Positions 42,547 through 50,570 are shown, counted from the first letter of the stretch. The stretch: DNA of 50,570 nt from Streptomyces sp. ISL-36 (GCF_018614205.1 NZ_JAGGOS010000028.1:325-50894), one strand, 5' to 3'. Numbers and translations: made by a program. Notes: generated from the sequence alone by a model not told the origin.

Positions 42547-43788
42547 TCAGCCCTCCTGCCGCGGCAGCAGGTGCGAGCAGGTCGAGCGGGCGACGAAGGC
42601 GAACCCGTCGTAGTCCCTCGCCAGTACGACGGGTGCGACGTGGAAGCGGTAGGCGAACCGCGGCACGTTCGCGCCGAAGCTGCGCTGCGCCCGCGGGGCG
42701 TGCAGCCACGGCGCGGCTTCGGCGGACGCGGCGGCGGCGCGCAGGTCCGCGTAGTAGTCGCCGCGTACGGCGTCCGCGAGCCGCGCCTCCACGGAGCGGA
42801 AGCCCGTGCCGATGCGGTGCCGTACCGGCAGGCCCCGCAGGTCGTCGCCGCGTCGGGCGAGGAAGGACCCCTTGCCGAAGAACAGGGCCAGCGCGTAGTA
42901 GGCGTCGCCGTAGCGTTCGCGGAGCCGGCTGCCGAGCGCGGGCACCTGCTCTCCGTACGTGCCCTTCGCGATGTGGCCGTTGTGCGCCCAGACCATGACA
43001 CGCGCCCGCGGGTCGTCGTCCACGAGCCGGGCGACGGCCTCGGCCATGTAGCGGTCGCGCGCGGCGAACACGCTGTCCTCCCCGGCCGAGGGGTCGAAGG
43101 GGCGCGTCACCAGATCGGCGGCGCGGACGAGGATCCGCGCGTGCTCCAGGGCGTCGTCGATGTCGTCCCCCGGCCCCGACGCGTCGCGGTGTTCCGTCAG
43201 GAAGCGGGCCACTGCCTCGGCGCGCCGCAGCAGGGCCTGGTCCGGGTCGGGCCGCGAGGCGGGGCGCGCCTGGGACAACACCTCGAGCGCGCGGATGTCC
43301 TCGGCCTGCTCGGGCGCCGTCCGGCGCAGGAAGGCGGCGACCGTCCCGACCGAGTCGGCGCAGCGCTGGGGGTCCGTGCCGACGAAGCGGATCCGGCGGT
43401 CCTCGGGGAGGTCGCGGTTGTGGGCGCGCAGCCACTCGACGAGGTCGACCATCTCCTGCGTGCGCCAGGTCCAGAAGCCCAGCCGGGCGACGAGCCGCGC
43501 GGGGTCGCCGACGCCGTGCCTCACGTACGCGTCGAGGGCGCGGGCGGCGGACTGGCTGGCCTCCATGGCGAGGGTGGTGAACCCCTCCTCGCGTACCAGG
43601 AACTCCACGATCCGGTGCTTCAGACGGAAGAACTCGCCCGTGCCGTGGGTGGATTCGCCGAGGCCGACGATCCGCGCCCCGCGCAGGGCTTCGCCCAGCG
43701 GTTGCAGGTCCCCGGTGGGAGCGCCCGGTGTCAGCGTGCCCAGGGGGCGGGCGTTCTCGGCCAGCCAGCGGGCGATGTCGTCGGGCAC
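42547..43788 (-). CDS. Erythromycin-esterase family hydrolase
   Basis: 413 residues from GTG 43788, with AGGAGAGG 7 bases upstream. It belongs to the EreA/EreB-like superfamily, which contains macrolide lactone esterases and many members of unknown substrate. Seen motifs are IVGLGESTHGTGEFF (Glu45, His48, the metal-free catalytic pair region), TTLAMEAS with a conserved Glu near 77, HNRDLPEDRRIRFVGTD and VWAHNGHIAKG with the second His, plus the Arg-rich tail region. Whether it degrades macrolides cannot be known; the family in Streptomyces is also linked to tailoring or detoxification. It ends 13 bp from the stop of the convergent unknown gene. A decayed LLM gene lies upstream on the same strand. 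Confidence 0.88.
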   Translation of the reverse strand: MPDDIARWLAENARPLGTLTPGAPTGDLQPLGEALRGARIVGLGESTHGTGEFFRLKHRIVEFLVREEGFTTLAMEASQSAARALDAYVRHGVGDPARLVARLGFWTWRTQEMVDLVEWLRAHNRDLPEDRRIRFVGTDPQRCADSVGTVAAFLRRTAPEQAEDIRALEVLSQARPASRPDPDQALLRRAEAVARFLTEHRDASGPGDDIDDALEHARILVRAADLVTRPFDPSAGEDSVFAARDRYMAEAVARLVDDDPRARVMVWAHNGHIAKGTYGEQVPALGSRLRERYGDAYYALALFFGKGSFLARRGDDLRGLPVRHRIGTGFRSVEARLADAVRGDYYADLRAAAASAEAAPWLHAPRAQRSFGANVPRFAYRFHVAPVVLARDYDGFAFVARSTCSHLLPRQEG

Positions 43789-43861
43789 CGCGGTGCCTCT
43801 CCTCCCTGCGTGCGGCCGGGCGGCCCGGCGGCCCGCCCGTGATGTCGCACCCGATCGTGTG

Positions 43862-44190
43862 TCAGCTCTCCAGCTCCCGGCACGCCTTGAGAATGTCCTG
43901 GAGGTCTCGCACGGCGTCCGGAAGGCCATGCTCGGAATACACGCCCGCGACGTTGACGACAACTTCGTCCGCACCCGCCCGACCGAATTCGGCCAGTCGT
44001 ACGGCGATCTCCTCGGGCGTGCCGTTCGCCGCCTACGTAGCCGGGCGGGGTCATCCAGCTGATCGCGGCGTCCGCCACCCTGGGCCGTGGCCGGACGCGG
44101 TAGCCCATGCCGACCAGGTGGGCGAACACCTGCTGGGTGTCCGCGCTCAGCGACTGGCTCAGCCAGAGGCGGGCCAGCCCACCCGTCGCG
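43862..44190 (-). pseudogene. Decayed luciferase-like (LLM) flavin monooxygenase gene
   Basis: On the minus strand, two pieces of a bacterial-luciferase-like oxidoreductase can be read in different frames. From about 44170 down, RLWLSQSLSADTQQVFAHLVGMGYRV resembles the early part of LLM proteins. After 44030 the frame shifts and the segment GTPEEIAVRLAEFGRAGADE up to LKACRELES and a stop at 43862 is the typical LLM C-terminus. In that second frame a TAG lies immediately upstream. Roughly 200 residues of the middle are missing. This is a frameshifted and deleted remnant. The rest of 43789-44379 has no other gene I can support. Confidence 0.7.
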
Positions 44191-44379
44191 GCCCGAAGCC
44201 GGGAGACGGCAATCCTCCGCAGCTTTTCTGGGACGTGCGGCGGTGCCCGTGCGCCTCGCCGGGGGAAACGCCCGGGCGTCCGGGGCCCCGCAACGGCCTC
44301 CGCTCGGCATGGCCGCGTGAGCATGCGATTGACTGGCGTCGGCATGACCGGACGACGCGGAACTCATGGGGGCCACGCA

Positions 44380-44964
44380 GTGAAGGACAACGACATCCCG
44401 CTCATACCGGACGCGGTGTGGTTGGAGGAGCGGCTGGGCCGAGGCTCGCTCTGGCGGCCGGACGAGGCCGGTCTCCCGGCCGAGCTGACCGATGCCCGGT
44501 CGCGGGAGTTCCTGCTCACGGTCGGCTTTCCCGCCGTTCACCTCGATGTCGTCGGGATCGACACGAGGCACCTGCGGGACGAGGACGGGCTGGACCCGTT
44601 CGACGCCGACGAGATCTACGGCAACCGCTACCCCGACGACGACTCCCCGCCCGAGAACTTCTGCTTCACCGTCGCCACCTGGAGCGACCAGCATCTGATG
44701 CTCGACGCCGCGGACGGCGGCATCACCCACTACGACCCCAACGGCTGGGACCACGGCGCCGGGTGGAAGGGACTGGCCGCCGAATCCCTCCCCCTGCTCG
44801 CCGTGCTCCTCGGGCTGATCGCCGAGGCGAGCGGCGCCCTGGGATCGGCCGACGACACCGTGCGCGAGGCCGCCGTCACGGAGCTGCGCGAGCGCATGGT
44901 CGACCTGGAGCCGTACGTGGACGACTGTCCTTTCTGGGACGAGATCTTCGAATGCCTGGGCTGA
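44380..44964 (+). CDS. SUKH-4 family protein (immunity-type)
   Basis: 194 residues from GTG 44380, 7 bases after a GGGGG stretch; ATG 44344 in frame has no site. The sequence shows the SUKH-4 pattern: LPAELTDARSREFLLTVGFP near the start, an acidic central part (DPFDADEIYGNRYPDDDSPP), FCFTVATWSDQHLMLDAADG with a following GGITHYDPNG, and an acidic C-terminus ending in DDCPFWDEIFECLG. SUKH proteins neutralise nuclease and other polymorphic toxins, but no toxin gene is next to it. In Streptomyces many SUKH-4 genes stand alone, so a different role is possible. Confidence 0.75.
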   Translation: MKDNDIPLIPDAVWLEERLGRGSLWRPDEAGLPAELTDARSREFLLTVGFPAVHLDVVGIDTRHLRDEDGLDPFDADEIYGNRYPDDDSPPENFCFTVATWSDQHLMLDAADGGITHYDPNGWDHGAGWKGLAAESLPLLAVLLGLIAEASGALGSADDTVREAAVTELRERMVDLEPYVDDCPFWDEIFECLG

Positions 44965-45064
44965 GGGCCGGGCCGATCCGGCGCGTCGCAGCCCTCCGGA
45001 TCCGTAGATCCGGCGTCGCCGAAGCCAGTTGAGACGCCGGTCCGGTTGGGAAAGAGTCGGGGGC

Positions 45065-45616
45065 ATGGAGTTCCTCTGCTACCACCGCGATCGGCCCGGC
45101 TCCCTTCCGTTGCGCATCGAGCTGCTGGAAGAGCACTGGTCGTACATGGACCGGTACGAGAAGGAGATGATCGCCCGCGGCCCGACCCTTGCCGCCGACG
45201 GCGAAACGCCCACCGGCAGCGTCCACATCGTCGACCTGCCCGATCCCACCGCGGCGCGCGCGTTCGCCTTCGACGAGCCCGGTCACCAGGCCGGCGTGTA
45301 CCGGGACGTGCTGCTGCGCCGATGGCGCAACCTGCTCGGGCGCACCATGTGGGATTTCCCCGGCGGCCCCACGGACGGCAACCGGTATCTGGTGCTCGGC
45401 CTCGGCACGGGGCGGGCCGCCGATCTCACTGTGCCGCCCGGCCGTGATGAACTGATCGCGTACGGGCCGCTGTTGTCCGACGACGGCGCCGACTGGCTGG
45501 GTACGGCGGCGCTGGTCCGCGCGCCGGGCCCGGACACGGCACGGGCCGTCCTGACCTCGGGCGCGTATGCCGATGTCGAGGTCCATGAGTGGCGGTTCGG
45601 CGGGCGGCCGTCGTGA
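45065..45616 (+). CDS. YciI-like protein, two-domain
   Basis: 183 residues from ATG 45065, preceded by a G-rich stretch (GGGGGC). The first half follows the YciI pattern: MEFLCYHRDRPGSLPLRIEL, EEHWSYMDRYEKEMIARGPT (with the His and Asp of the putative active site) and GSVHIVDLPDPTAARAFAFDEPGHQAGVY. The second half (from about 110) repeats a similar ferredoxin-like pattern with YLVLGLGTG, ELIAYGPLLSDDGADWLGTA and ARAVLTSGAYADVEVHEW. YciI proteins are small cytoplasmic enzymes or binders of unclear substrate. The gene stands alone. Confidence 0.78.
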   Translation: MEFLCYHRDRPGSLPLRIELLEEHWSYMDRYEKEMIARGPTLAADGETPTGSVHIVDLPDPTAARAFAFDEPGHQAGVYRDVLLRRWRNLLGRTMWDFPGGPTDGNRYLVLGLGTGRAADLTVPPGRDELIAYGPLLSDDGADWLGTAALVRAPGPDTARAVLTSGAYADVEVHEWRFGGRPS

Positions 45617-45731
45617 ACCGAGGAGGCATCGGTCCGACGGGGCCGGTGCCTGCCGGTCCGGAGCGCAGCGGTGAGGGCCTCCTCGGGAGGGGGTGGACGC
45701 GGTCGGCGTGGTGCCGACCCCAGCCCGGATG

Positions 45732-45813
45732 GTTCATACACATGAACAGGAATCAGCTACGCGTTCATTGACGCGTCCACGGCAATCACTTTACCGTCGG
45801 AGAAAGCGCTTTC
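45732..45813 (+). promoter_or_regulatory. Promoter and operators of the PL9 gene
   Basis: TTGACG (45768-45773), an 18-base spacer and TACCGT (45792-45797) make a good promoter. GAAAGCGCTTTC (45802-45813), a perfect LacI-type palindrome, sits at the expected start point. Further up GTTCAT-ACAC-ATGAAC (45732-45747) is a second palindrome. Downstream, GAACGCGTTC (45841-45850) is a third in the leader. The rest of the 314-bp gap holds nothing else I can support. Confidence 0.6.
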
Positions 45814-45930
45814 CGAAAGCTGTGACTCTTTCGACCCCTCGAACGCGTTCATGCGGTCTGAACAGCGGCGTTCGTCACGCCGAAGCTCGGCACCCCTGGT
45901 CCGACCCCACCGATCCTCTGGAGTGAAACG

Positions 45931-47508
45931 ATGCAACGGAGTCCCGTCATCGGCGCTACCTGTGTCAGCCTGTTGACCGGCGCGCTCGTCGCGCTGTCCG
46001 GCACCACGGCGCAGGCCGCCTCCACCCGGTACGAGGCCGAGGCCTCGCCGGCGGTCTGTACCGGCACCATCGACTCCGACTGGGCCGGATACTCCGGCAG
46101 CGGTTTCTGCAACGGCAGCAACGCGGTCGGCGCCTACGCGCAGTTCACCGTGAACGCCGCCGCCTCCGGCACGGCGACGATCACCATCCGCTTCGCCAAC
46201 GGGACCACCACCCCACGCCCCGCGAACGTCACGGTCAACGGCTCGTCCAGCACCACCGCGTCCTTCGAGGGCACCGGCACCTGGGCGACATGGGCGACCA
46301 GGACGCTCACCGTGCCGGTGACCTCGGGCACGAACACCGTCCGGATCAGCCCCACCACCTCCGCCGGGCTGCCCAACCTCGACCGCCTCGACGTCGAGGT
46401 GGCCGGCACCACGCCGCCGGCGGGCACGGCGTTGTACGTGGCGCCGAACGGGCGTGACGACGCGGCCGGCACGGTGTCGGACCCGACGACGCTCACCTCG
46501 GCGATCAGCCGCGTCACCGCCGGTGGGACGATCTACCTGCGGGGCGGCACCTACGGCTTCTCGCAGACGGTCACCATTCCGCCGGGCAAGAACGGCACCT
46601 CCAGCGCCCGTACGACGCTGTCCGCCTACCCGGGTGAGACTCCGGTGCTGAACTTCTCGGCCATGGCCGAGGATCCGGCGAACCGCGGGCTCGCCGTCAA
46701 CGGGTCGTTCTGGCGCGTCAGCGGCATCGTCGTCGAGCGCGCCGGTGACAACGGGATCTTCGTCGGCGGAAGCAACAACGTCATCGAGCGCACGGTGACG
46801 CGCTTCAACCGGGACACGGGACTGCAGCTCTCGCGGATCGCCTCCACCACCCCCCGTGACCAGTGGCCGTCCAACAACCTCATCCTGAGCGTGGAGTCGC
46901 ACGACAACGCCGACTCCGACGGAGAGGACGCCGACGGCTTCGCCGCGAAGCTCACCGTCGGCTCGGGGAACGTCTTCCGCTACGCCGTGGCCCACAACAA
47001 CATCGACGACGGCTGGGACCTCTACACCAAGACCGACACCGGACCCATCGGAGCGGTGACCATCGAGGACTCCCTCGCCTACGGCAACGGCACCCTCTCT
47101 GACGGCACCGTGAACTCCAACGGTGACCGCAACGGCTACAAGCTCGGCGGCGAGGACATCAAGGTCGATCACGTCGTCCGGCGCAGCATCGCCTACCGCA
47201 ACGGCAAGCACGGGTTCACCTACAACAGCAACCCCGGCACGATGTCCGTGTCGAACAACGTGAGTGTCGACAACGCCCAGCGCAACTTCTCGTGGGACGC
47301 CGGCACCTCGGTGTTCCGGAACAACGTCTCGTGCCGCAGCGGCAGTGGGTCCAACGACAAGACCGTCGGTGACGCCGACGGCTCGAACCAGTTCTGGTCC
47401 GGTACGAACGGGTCCTCCTGCTCGTCGTACACCGGCGCCCTGAACTGGTCCTACGCCACGGACGGCCGCCTTGTGGTGACCTTCGGGGGCAAGCTCGTCA
47501 CGCCGTGA
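45931..47508 (+). CDS. Secreted PL9 pectate lyase with CBM35-like domain
   Basis: 525 residues from ATG 45931, with GGAGTG upstream. Signal peptide to about residue 30 (TAQAA). Residues 32-137 form a CBM35-like module (YEAEASPAVCTGTIDSDWAG, TLTVPVTSGTNTVRI). After a short linker, ALYVAPNGRDDAAGTVSDPT begins a right-handed parallel beta-helix: DNGIFVGGSNNVIERTVTRF, SHDNADSDGEDADGFAAKLT (Asp-rich, calcium site of PL9 enzymes), AHNNIDDGWDLYTKTDTGPI (with the Lys proposed as the catalytic base in Pel9A) and GAVTIEDSLAYGNG. It should cleave polygalacturonate outside the cell. Two Cys near the C-terminus may form a disulfide. Strong similarity to Dickeya Pel9A is recalled, not searched. Confidence 0.9.
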   Translation: MQRSPVIGATCVSLLTGALVALSGTTAQAASTRYEAEASPAVCTGTIDSDWAGYSGSGFCNGSNAVGAYAQFTVNAAASGTATITIRFANGTTTPRPANVTVNGSSSTTASFEGTGTWATWATRTLTVPVTSGTNTVRISPTTSAGLPNLDRLDVEVAGTTPPAGTALYVAPNGRDDAAGTVSDPTTLTSAISRVTAGGTIYLRGGTYGFSQTVTIPPGKNGTSSARTTLSAYPGETPVLNFSAMAEDPANRGLAVNGSFWRVSGIVVERAGDNGIFVGGSNNVIERTVTRFNRDTGLQLSRIASTTPRDQWPSNNLILSVESHDNADSDGEDADGFAAKLTVGSGNVFRYAVAHNNIDDGWDLYTKTDTGPIGAVTIEDSLAYGNGTLSDGTVNSNGDRNGYKLGGEDIKVDHVVRRSIAYRNGKHGFTYNSNPGTMSVSNNVSVDNAQRNFSWDAGTSVFRNNVSCRSGSGSNDKTVGDADGSNQFWSGTNGSSCSSYTGALNWSYATDGRLVVTFGGKLVTP

Positions 47509-47556
47509 CCGGAGAACGCCGCGGCCCCCTGGGAATCAGCCGGAACAGCAGCCGAA

Positions 47557-49110
47557 TCAGCCGGCTCCCGGGGGGCCCATCCCGCCCTTGAGGCGTTCGA
47601 TGTCGGAGGGGCGCACCTGGATCGCGATGAGGGCGATCACGGCGCCGACGATCGCGAAGACGGCCGCCGTGACGAAGCCCGCCGAGACGCCCGAGGTCAG
47701 CACCTGGTCGCTCCAGGGCGGGGGCAGTTGGCCGGTCTTGGCGAACTCGGCCTTCTCCAGGGGTCCCGCCTGCGAGAGGAAGGCGGCCACCTGCTTGTCC
47801 GCCTCGGTGCGGCTGGCCGTGCCGAAGACCGTCACCAGGATCGACAGGCCGAGGGAACCGCCCACCTGCTGGGTGGCGTTGAGCAGGCCGGAGGCGGCAC
47901 CGGACTCCCTGGCCTCGACGTTGGACAGCGCCATCAGGGTCAGCGAGACGAACATCATGCCCATGCCGAGGCCGAAGACCAGGATCGGCCCGAGGATGCT
48001 GCCCAGATAGGTGGAGTGCACATCGGTCAGGGTCAGCCAGGACAGGCCGGCCGCGGCCAGCACCGAACCGACCACCATGAAGGGTTTCGGCCCGTACTTG
48101 GGCAGCAGCTGGGAGGCCATCCCGGCGCCGACCGCGATGATCGCGCTGACCGGCAGGAACGCCAGTCCGGCCCGTAGCGGGCTGAAGTCCAGGACGTTCT
48201 GCACGAAGAGCGTGAGGAAGAAGAACATCCCGAAGATCGCCGCGGCGAGGCAGAGCATGATCGCGTAGGTGCCCGCCCGGTTGCGGTCGGCGAACATGTG
48301 CAGCGGGGTGATCGGCTGCCGGGAGCGGCGCTCCACCAGGATGAACACGGCGAGCAGCACGATCGACGCGCCGAACGAGGCCAGCGTCCAGGGGTCGCGC
48401 CAGCCCTCCTGGGCGGCGCGGATGAACCCGTACACCAGCGCCACCATGCCGAGGGTCGAGGTCAGCGCGCCGGTGAAGTCGAAGTGACCGGGGTGCCGCT
48501 CGGACTCCTTGATGTGCCGGGGGGTGAAGAAGGCGATGAGCAGCGCGATCGGCACGTTGACGAAGAAGATCCAGCGCCAGTCGAGCCACTCCACGAGGAG
48601 TCCACCGGCGACGAGGCCGATCGCGCCGCCGCCCGCCGAGACGGCCGCGAAGACGCCGAAGGCCCGGTTGCGTTCGGGTCCTTCGTCGAAGGTCGTGGTG
48701 ATCAGGGAGAGCGAGGTCGGGGAGGCGATCGCGCCGCCGACGCCCTGCAGCGCCCGGGCGGCGAGGAGTTGCCAGTCGCTCTGGGCGATTCCGCAGAACA
48801 GCGAGGCGAGCCCGAAGAGCAGCACACCGAAGATGAAGACGCGTCGGCGTCCGAGGATGTCGCCCGCACGTCCGCCGAGCAGCAGCAGACCGCCGAAGGT
48901 CAGCGTGTAGGCGTTGACCACCCAGGACAGACTCGTGGTGGAGAAGTCCAGCGCGCTCTGGATGTGCGGCAGCGCGATGTTCACGATGGTGATGTCGAGG
49001 ACCACCATCAGCTGGCAGGAGGCGATCACGAACAGGGCGATGCCCTTGCCGTCACCGCTCTTCTTCCGTGCGGCGGTCGGTGCCGGGGTCGTCGGCTTCG
49101 GTGTACTCAT
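47557..49110 (-). CDS. DHA2-family MFS multidrug exporter
   Basis: 517 residues from ATG 49110. Fourteen membrane segments fit the 14-helix drug:proton antiporter family. The first segment has LDITIVNIALPHIQSAL (motif D1), the loop 2-3 motif A is GGRAGDILGRRRVF, and motif C appears as VSAGGGAIGLVAGGLL, typical of exporters of the EmrB/QacA group. It probably expels toxic or secondary metabolites. No regulator gene is adjacent. It converges with the PL9 gene, 48 bp apart, with no clear terminator between. Confidence 0.92.
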   Translation of the reverse strand: MSTPKPTTPAPTAARKKSGDGKGIALFVIASCQLMVVLDITIVNIALPHIQSALDFSTTSLSWVVNAYTLTFGGLLLLGGRAGDILGRRRVFIFGVLLFGLASLFCGIAQSDWQLLAARALQGVGGAIASPTSLSLITTTFDEGPERNRAFGVFAAVSAGGGAIGLVAGGLLVEWLDWRWIFFVNVPIALLIAFFTPRHIKESERHPGHFDFTGALTSTLGMVALVYGFIRAAQEGWRDPWTLASFGASIVLLAVFILVERRSRQPITPLHMFADRNRAGTYAIMLCLAAAIFGMFFFLTLFVQNVLDFSPLRAGLAFLPVSAIIAVGAGMASQLLPKYGPKPFMVVGSVLAAAGLSWLTLTDVHSTYLGSILGPILVFGLGMGMMFVSLTLMALSNVEARESGAASGLLNATQQVGGSLGLSILVTVFGTASRTEADKQVAAFLSQAGPLEKAEFAKTGQLPPPWSDQVLTSGVSAGFVTAAVFAIVGAVIALIAIQVRPSDIERLKGGMGPPGAG

Positions 49111-49202
49111 GGCGCATCGCGCCCTCGTCCTGGTGAGGGAGCCGTGGGCCGGTCAGTCCACCTTTCGACACTAAGCCCGCCTCCGGCGGGTGACCAGTTG
49201 GA

Positions 49203-50045
49203 TCATGCGGTCCCGGGGGTCTCGGCGATGAAGGAACGCAGGACGTCGGCGAGCCGTTCGGGCTGGTCCTCGCTGACGAGCGTGCGACTGTCCTCGATCT
49301 CGACGAGCCGCCCCTGAGGGAGGAGTTCGGCGAGCCGGCGGCCATGTGCACGCGGCATCATCAGGTCGTCGAGGGCCCAGACGACGAGCGCCGGCCGGTC
49401 GAACTTCCGCAGTCCTTCGGCGGCTTGGAGGAGCTCGTCACGGCGCACGGCCAGGCAGTAGCGGCGGAAGTCGTGCCGGATGGCGGGGTCGGTACGCAGG
49501 GGGCGCAGCCAGCGTGCGGCGATCTCGTCGGGGACGGGCCGTCTGGTGAGCGCTCCGAGGCCGATGGGGAGGCGGCGCAGCGGCTTCAGGCCGAGGACGC
49601 GGACCATGAGGGAGATCCCACCGGGGACGCGGCAGGCCAGGTCGATCATCTTGCCGGGTGCCCCGGGCGGGTAGTTGTCGAAGGCCTCGCAGGAGACGAG
49701 GACGAGCCGGGCGAGCCGCTCGGGGTGGCGGACGGCGACGGTCTGGGCGCGTCCGCAGTCGCTCTCGACGAGGGTGACGTCGGTGAGGCCGAGCCGGTCG
49801 AGGAACTCGGCGATCAGCTCGATGACGCTGTCGGGCGAGAGCGGCACGTCCGGCTTCATCGGGGTGCGGTGGGCGCCGTACGGGAGGGTGGGCGCGAGGA
49901 CCCGGTGGTCGGGGGCGAGTGCGGCGGCGACTTTCCGCCAGACGGTGGCGTCGTGGACGAGTCCGTGCAGGAGTACGACGACGGGACCGGGGCCGCCGGT
50001 GTCCTCGTACGCGATGGTTCCGGCGGTCAGCTCGATCTCTGGCAC
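49203..50045 (-). CDS. Alpha/beta hydrolase with altered catalytic triad
   Basis: 280 residues from ATG 50045, GGGGGA upstream. The fold is clear: VVVLLHGLVHDATVWRKVA (oxyanion region), VTLVESDCGRAQTVAV at the nucleophile elbow, LVVWALDDLMMP with the acid, and EIEDSRTLVSEDQPERLADV at the C-terminus. At the elbow the residue in the nucleophile place is Asp96, as in haloalkane dehalogenases and epoxide hydrolases, not Ser. Where the catalytic His is normally found (SGH before the QPE motif) there is Thr255 (DSRT). So the usual hydrolysis mechanism is doubtful. It may be an inactive binder or act differently. It ends 18 bases downstream of the MFS gene region. Confidence 0.85.
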   Translation of the reverse strand: MPEIELTAGTIAYEDTGGPGPVVVLLHGLVHDATVWRKVAAALAPDHRVLAPTLPYGAHRTPMKPDVPLSPDSVIELIAEFLDRLGLTDVTLVESDCGRAQTVAVRHPERLARLVLVSCEAFDNYPPGAPGKMIDLACRVPGGISLMVRVLGLKPLRRLPIGLGALTRRPVPDEIAARWLRPLRTDPAIRHDFRRYCLAVRRDELLQAAEGLRKFDRPALVVWALDDLMMPRAHGRRLAELLPQGRLVEIEDSRTLVSEDQPERLADVLRSFIAETPGTA

Positions 50046-50065
50046 GGTTCCCCCTGCTCATGGAT

Positions 50066-50464
50066 CTACTCGAGTACGGCGAAGCCGTCCAGCTCCACGT
50101 GGGCCTGATCGTCCCACAGCCGTACGACGCCGATCACGGCCATGGCCGGATAGTCGCGCCCGGCCAACCGCCGCCAGATGCGGCCCAGTTCATGGGCGTG
50201 GTGACGGTAGTCGGCGACATCGGTGGCGTAGACGGTGACGCGGGCGAGGTCGGTCGGAGTGCCGCCGGCGTGGCGGAGGGCGGCGAGGAGGTTGGCGAGG
50301 GCGGTCTCGAACTGCTCGGGCAGGGTCTCCCCCACCACCTTGCCGTCGCGGTCGAGGCTGGTCTGTCCGGCGAGGAAGACCAGGCGGGAGCCGGTGGCGG
50401 TCACGGCGTGGGAGAAGCCGGCGGGCGGGGACAGCTCGGCCGGGTTGTGCCGGTGCAGGCTCAT
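50066..50464 (-). CDS. RidA family protein
   Basis: 132 residues from ATG 50464, with AAGGAG 8 bases upstream. RidA (YjgF/YER057c/UK114) proteins hydrolyse reactive enamine/imine intermediates from PLP enzymes. The trimer-forming fold is seen: SHAVTATGSRLVFLAGQTSL, EQFETALANLLAALRHAGG, DLARVTVYATDV and ending MAVIGVVRLWDDQAHVELDG. The catalytic Arg of RidA proper (normally in VAR/RLP near the end) is not obvious: here it is GVVRLWDDQA, so it may belong to the Rid3-like subfamilies. The start overlaps the stop of the upstream gene (ATGA), indicating an operon. Confidence 0.88.
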   Translation of the reverse strand: MSLHRHNPAELSPPAGFSHAVTATGSRLVFLAGQTSLDRDGKVVGETLPEQFETALANLLAALRHAGGTPTDLARVTVYATDVADYRHHAHELGRIWRRLAGRDYPAMAVIGVVRLWDDQAHVELDGFAVLE

Positions 50465-50570
50465 GCGGACGGCTCCTTCGACGGCTCGGCGGCGGACCGG
50501 ACGGCGGTCGCTCCGATGGTCCCTTCGGCGGTCGCCACGACTTCGGGCGCGGCGGCCGGGTCGGTGCCGG
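50461..50570 (-). CDS. C-terminal end of an unidentified protein (partial)
   Basis: The last 35 codons of a frame open to the window edge end in TGA at 50461-50463, overlapping the RidA ATG by four bases. They read as a low-complexity tail (DPAAAPEVVATAEGTIGA, AEPSKEPSA) and contain the RidA ribosome site. The overlap is the main support. Nothing can be said about function. Confidence 0.5.
   Translation of the reverse strand, partial: GTDPAAAPEVVATAEGTIGATAVRSAAEPSKEPSA

Overview
The window reads as the chromosome of a Streptomyces species. GC content is very high with strong third-position bias, GTG starts and AGGAGG ribosome sites are common, several genes look leaderless, and the gene families are typical of the genus (DUF3000, TIGR04222, LCP, ROK, NgcEFG, XylFGH, GH92, PL9, a MurA paralogue with a helix-turn-helix). 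From memory the order matches the core region of S. coelicolor around SCO6045 down to SCO5998. That match is recalled, not searched.

Layout. 1-3.5 kb: a partial helical protein translationally coupled to a TIGR04222 membrane protein that ends in a 72-residue Gly/Ser/Cys tail, then a secreted tripeptidyl-peptidase-like hydrolase. 3.5-10.2 kb: haem genes on the minus strand (hemY-hemQ, and hemE further on) of the coproporphyrin-dependent pathway, surrounding a DUF4349 lipoprotein, a CoA-disulfide-reductase-like flavoprotein and a small secreted RTX-like protein. 10.2-14.1 kb: DUF3000, a LuxR-type response regulator, a membrane-anchored unknown and ribonuclease D. 14.2-17.6 kb: fadA-fadB beta-oxidation operon. 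17.8-22.8 kb: LCP cell-wall ligase, NYN/PIN-like protein, amino-acid permease and dxs. 23-31.5 kb: two sugar importers (xylFGH and ngcEFG) flanking the ROK regulator rok7B7, with stem-loops after each binding-protein gene. 31.8-36.7 kb: a secreted GH92 mannosidase and an FG-GAP protein. 36.8-41.8 kb: aconitase, a VOC protein and a MurA-like enzyme fused to an XRE helix-turn-helix. 42-50.6 kb: a more variable region with an erythromycin-esterase-like enzyme, a decayed luciferase-like gene, an orphan SUKH-4 protein, a YciI-like protein, a PL9 pectate lyase, a DHA2 exporter, an atypical alpha/beta hydrolase, RidA and the end of one more gene.

How they fit. The sugar genes form a chitin/mannan/pectin/xylose scavenging block. 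A DasR-like box overlaps the ngcE -10, and LacI-type palindromes sit in front of GH92 and PL9. The two signals I consider most novel are (1) the coupled pair at the left edge, which looks like the substrate side of a DUF692 (MNIO-type) peptide-modification locus whose enzyme would lie just outside the window, and (2) two palindromes of identical geometry, GTYATCTC-N6-GAGATAAC, one over the murA-like promoter and one between acnA and the VOC gene, which are candidate operators for the HTH-MurA fusion itself.
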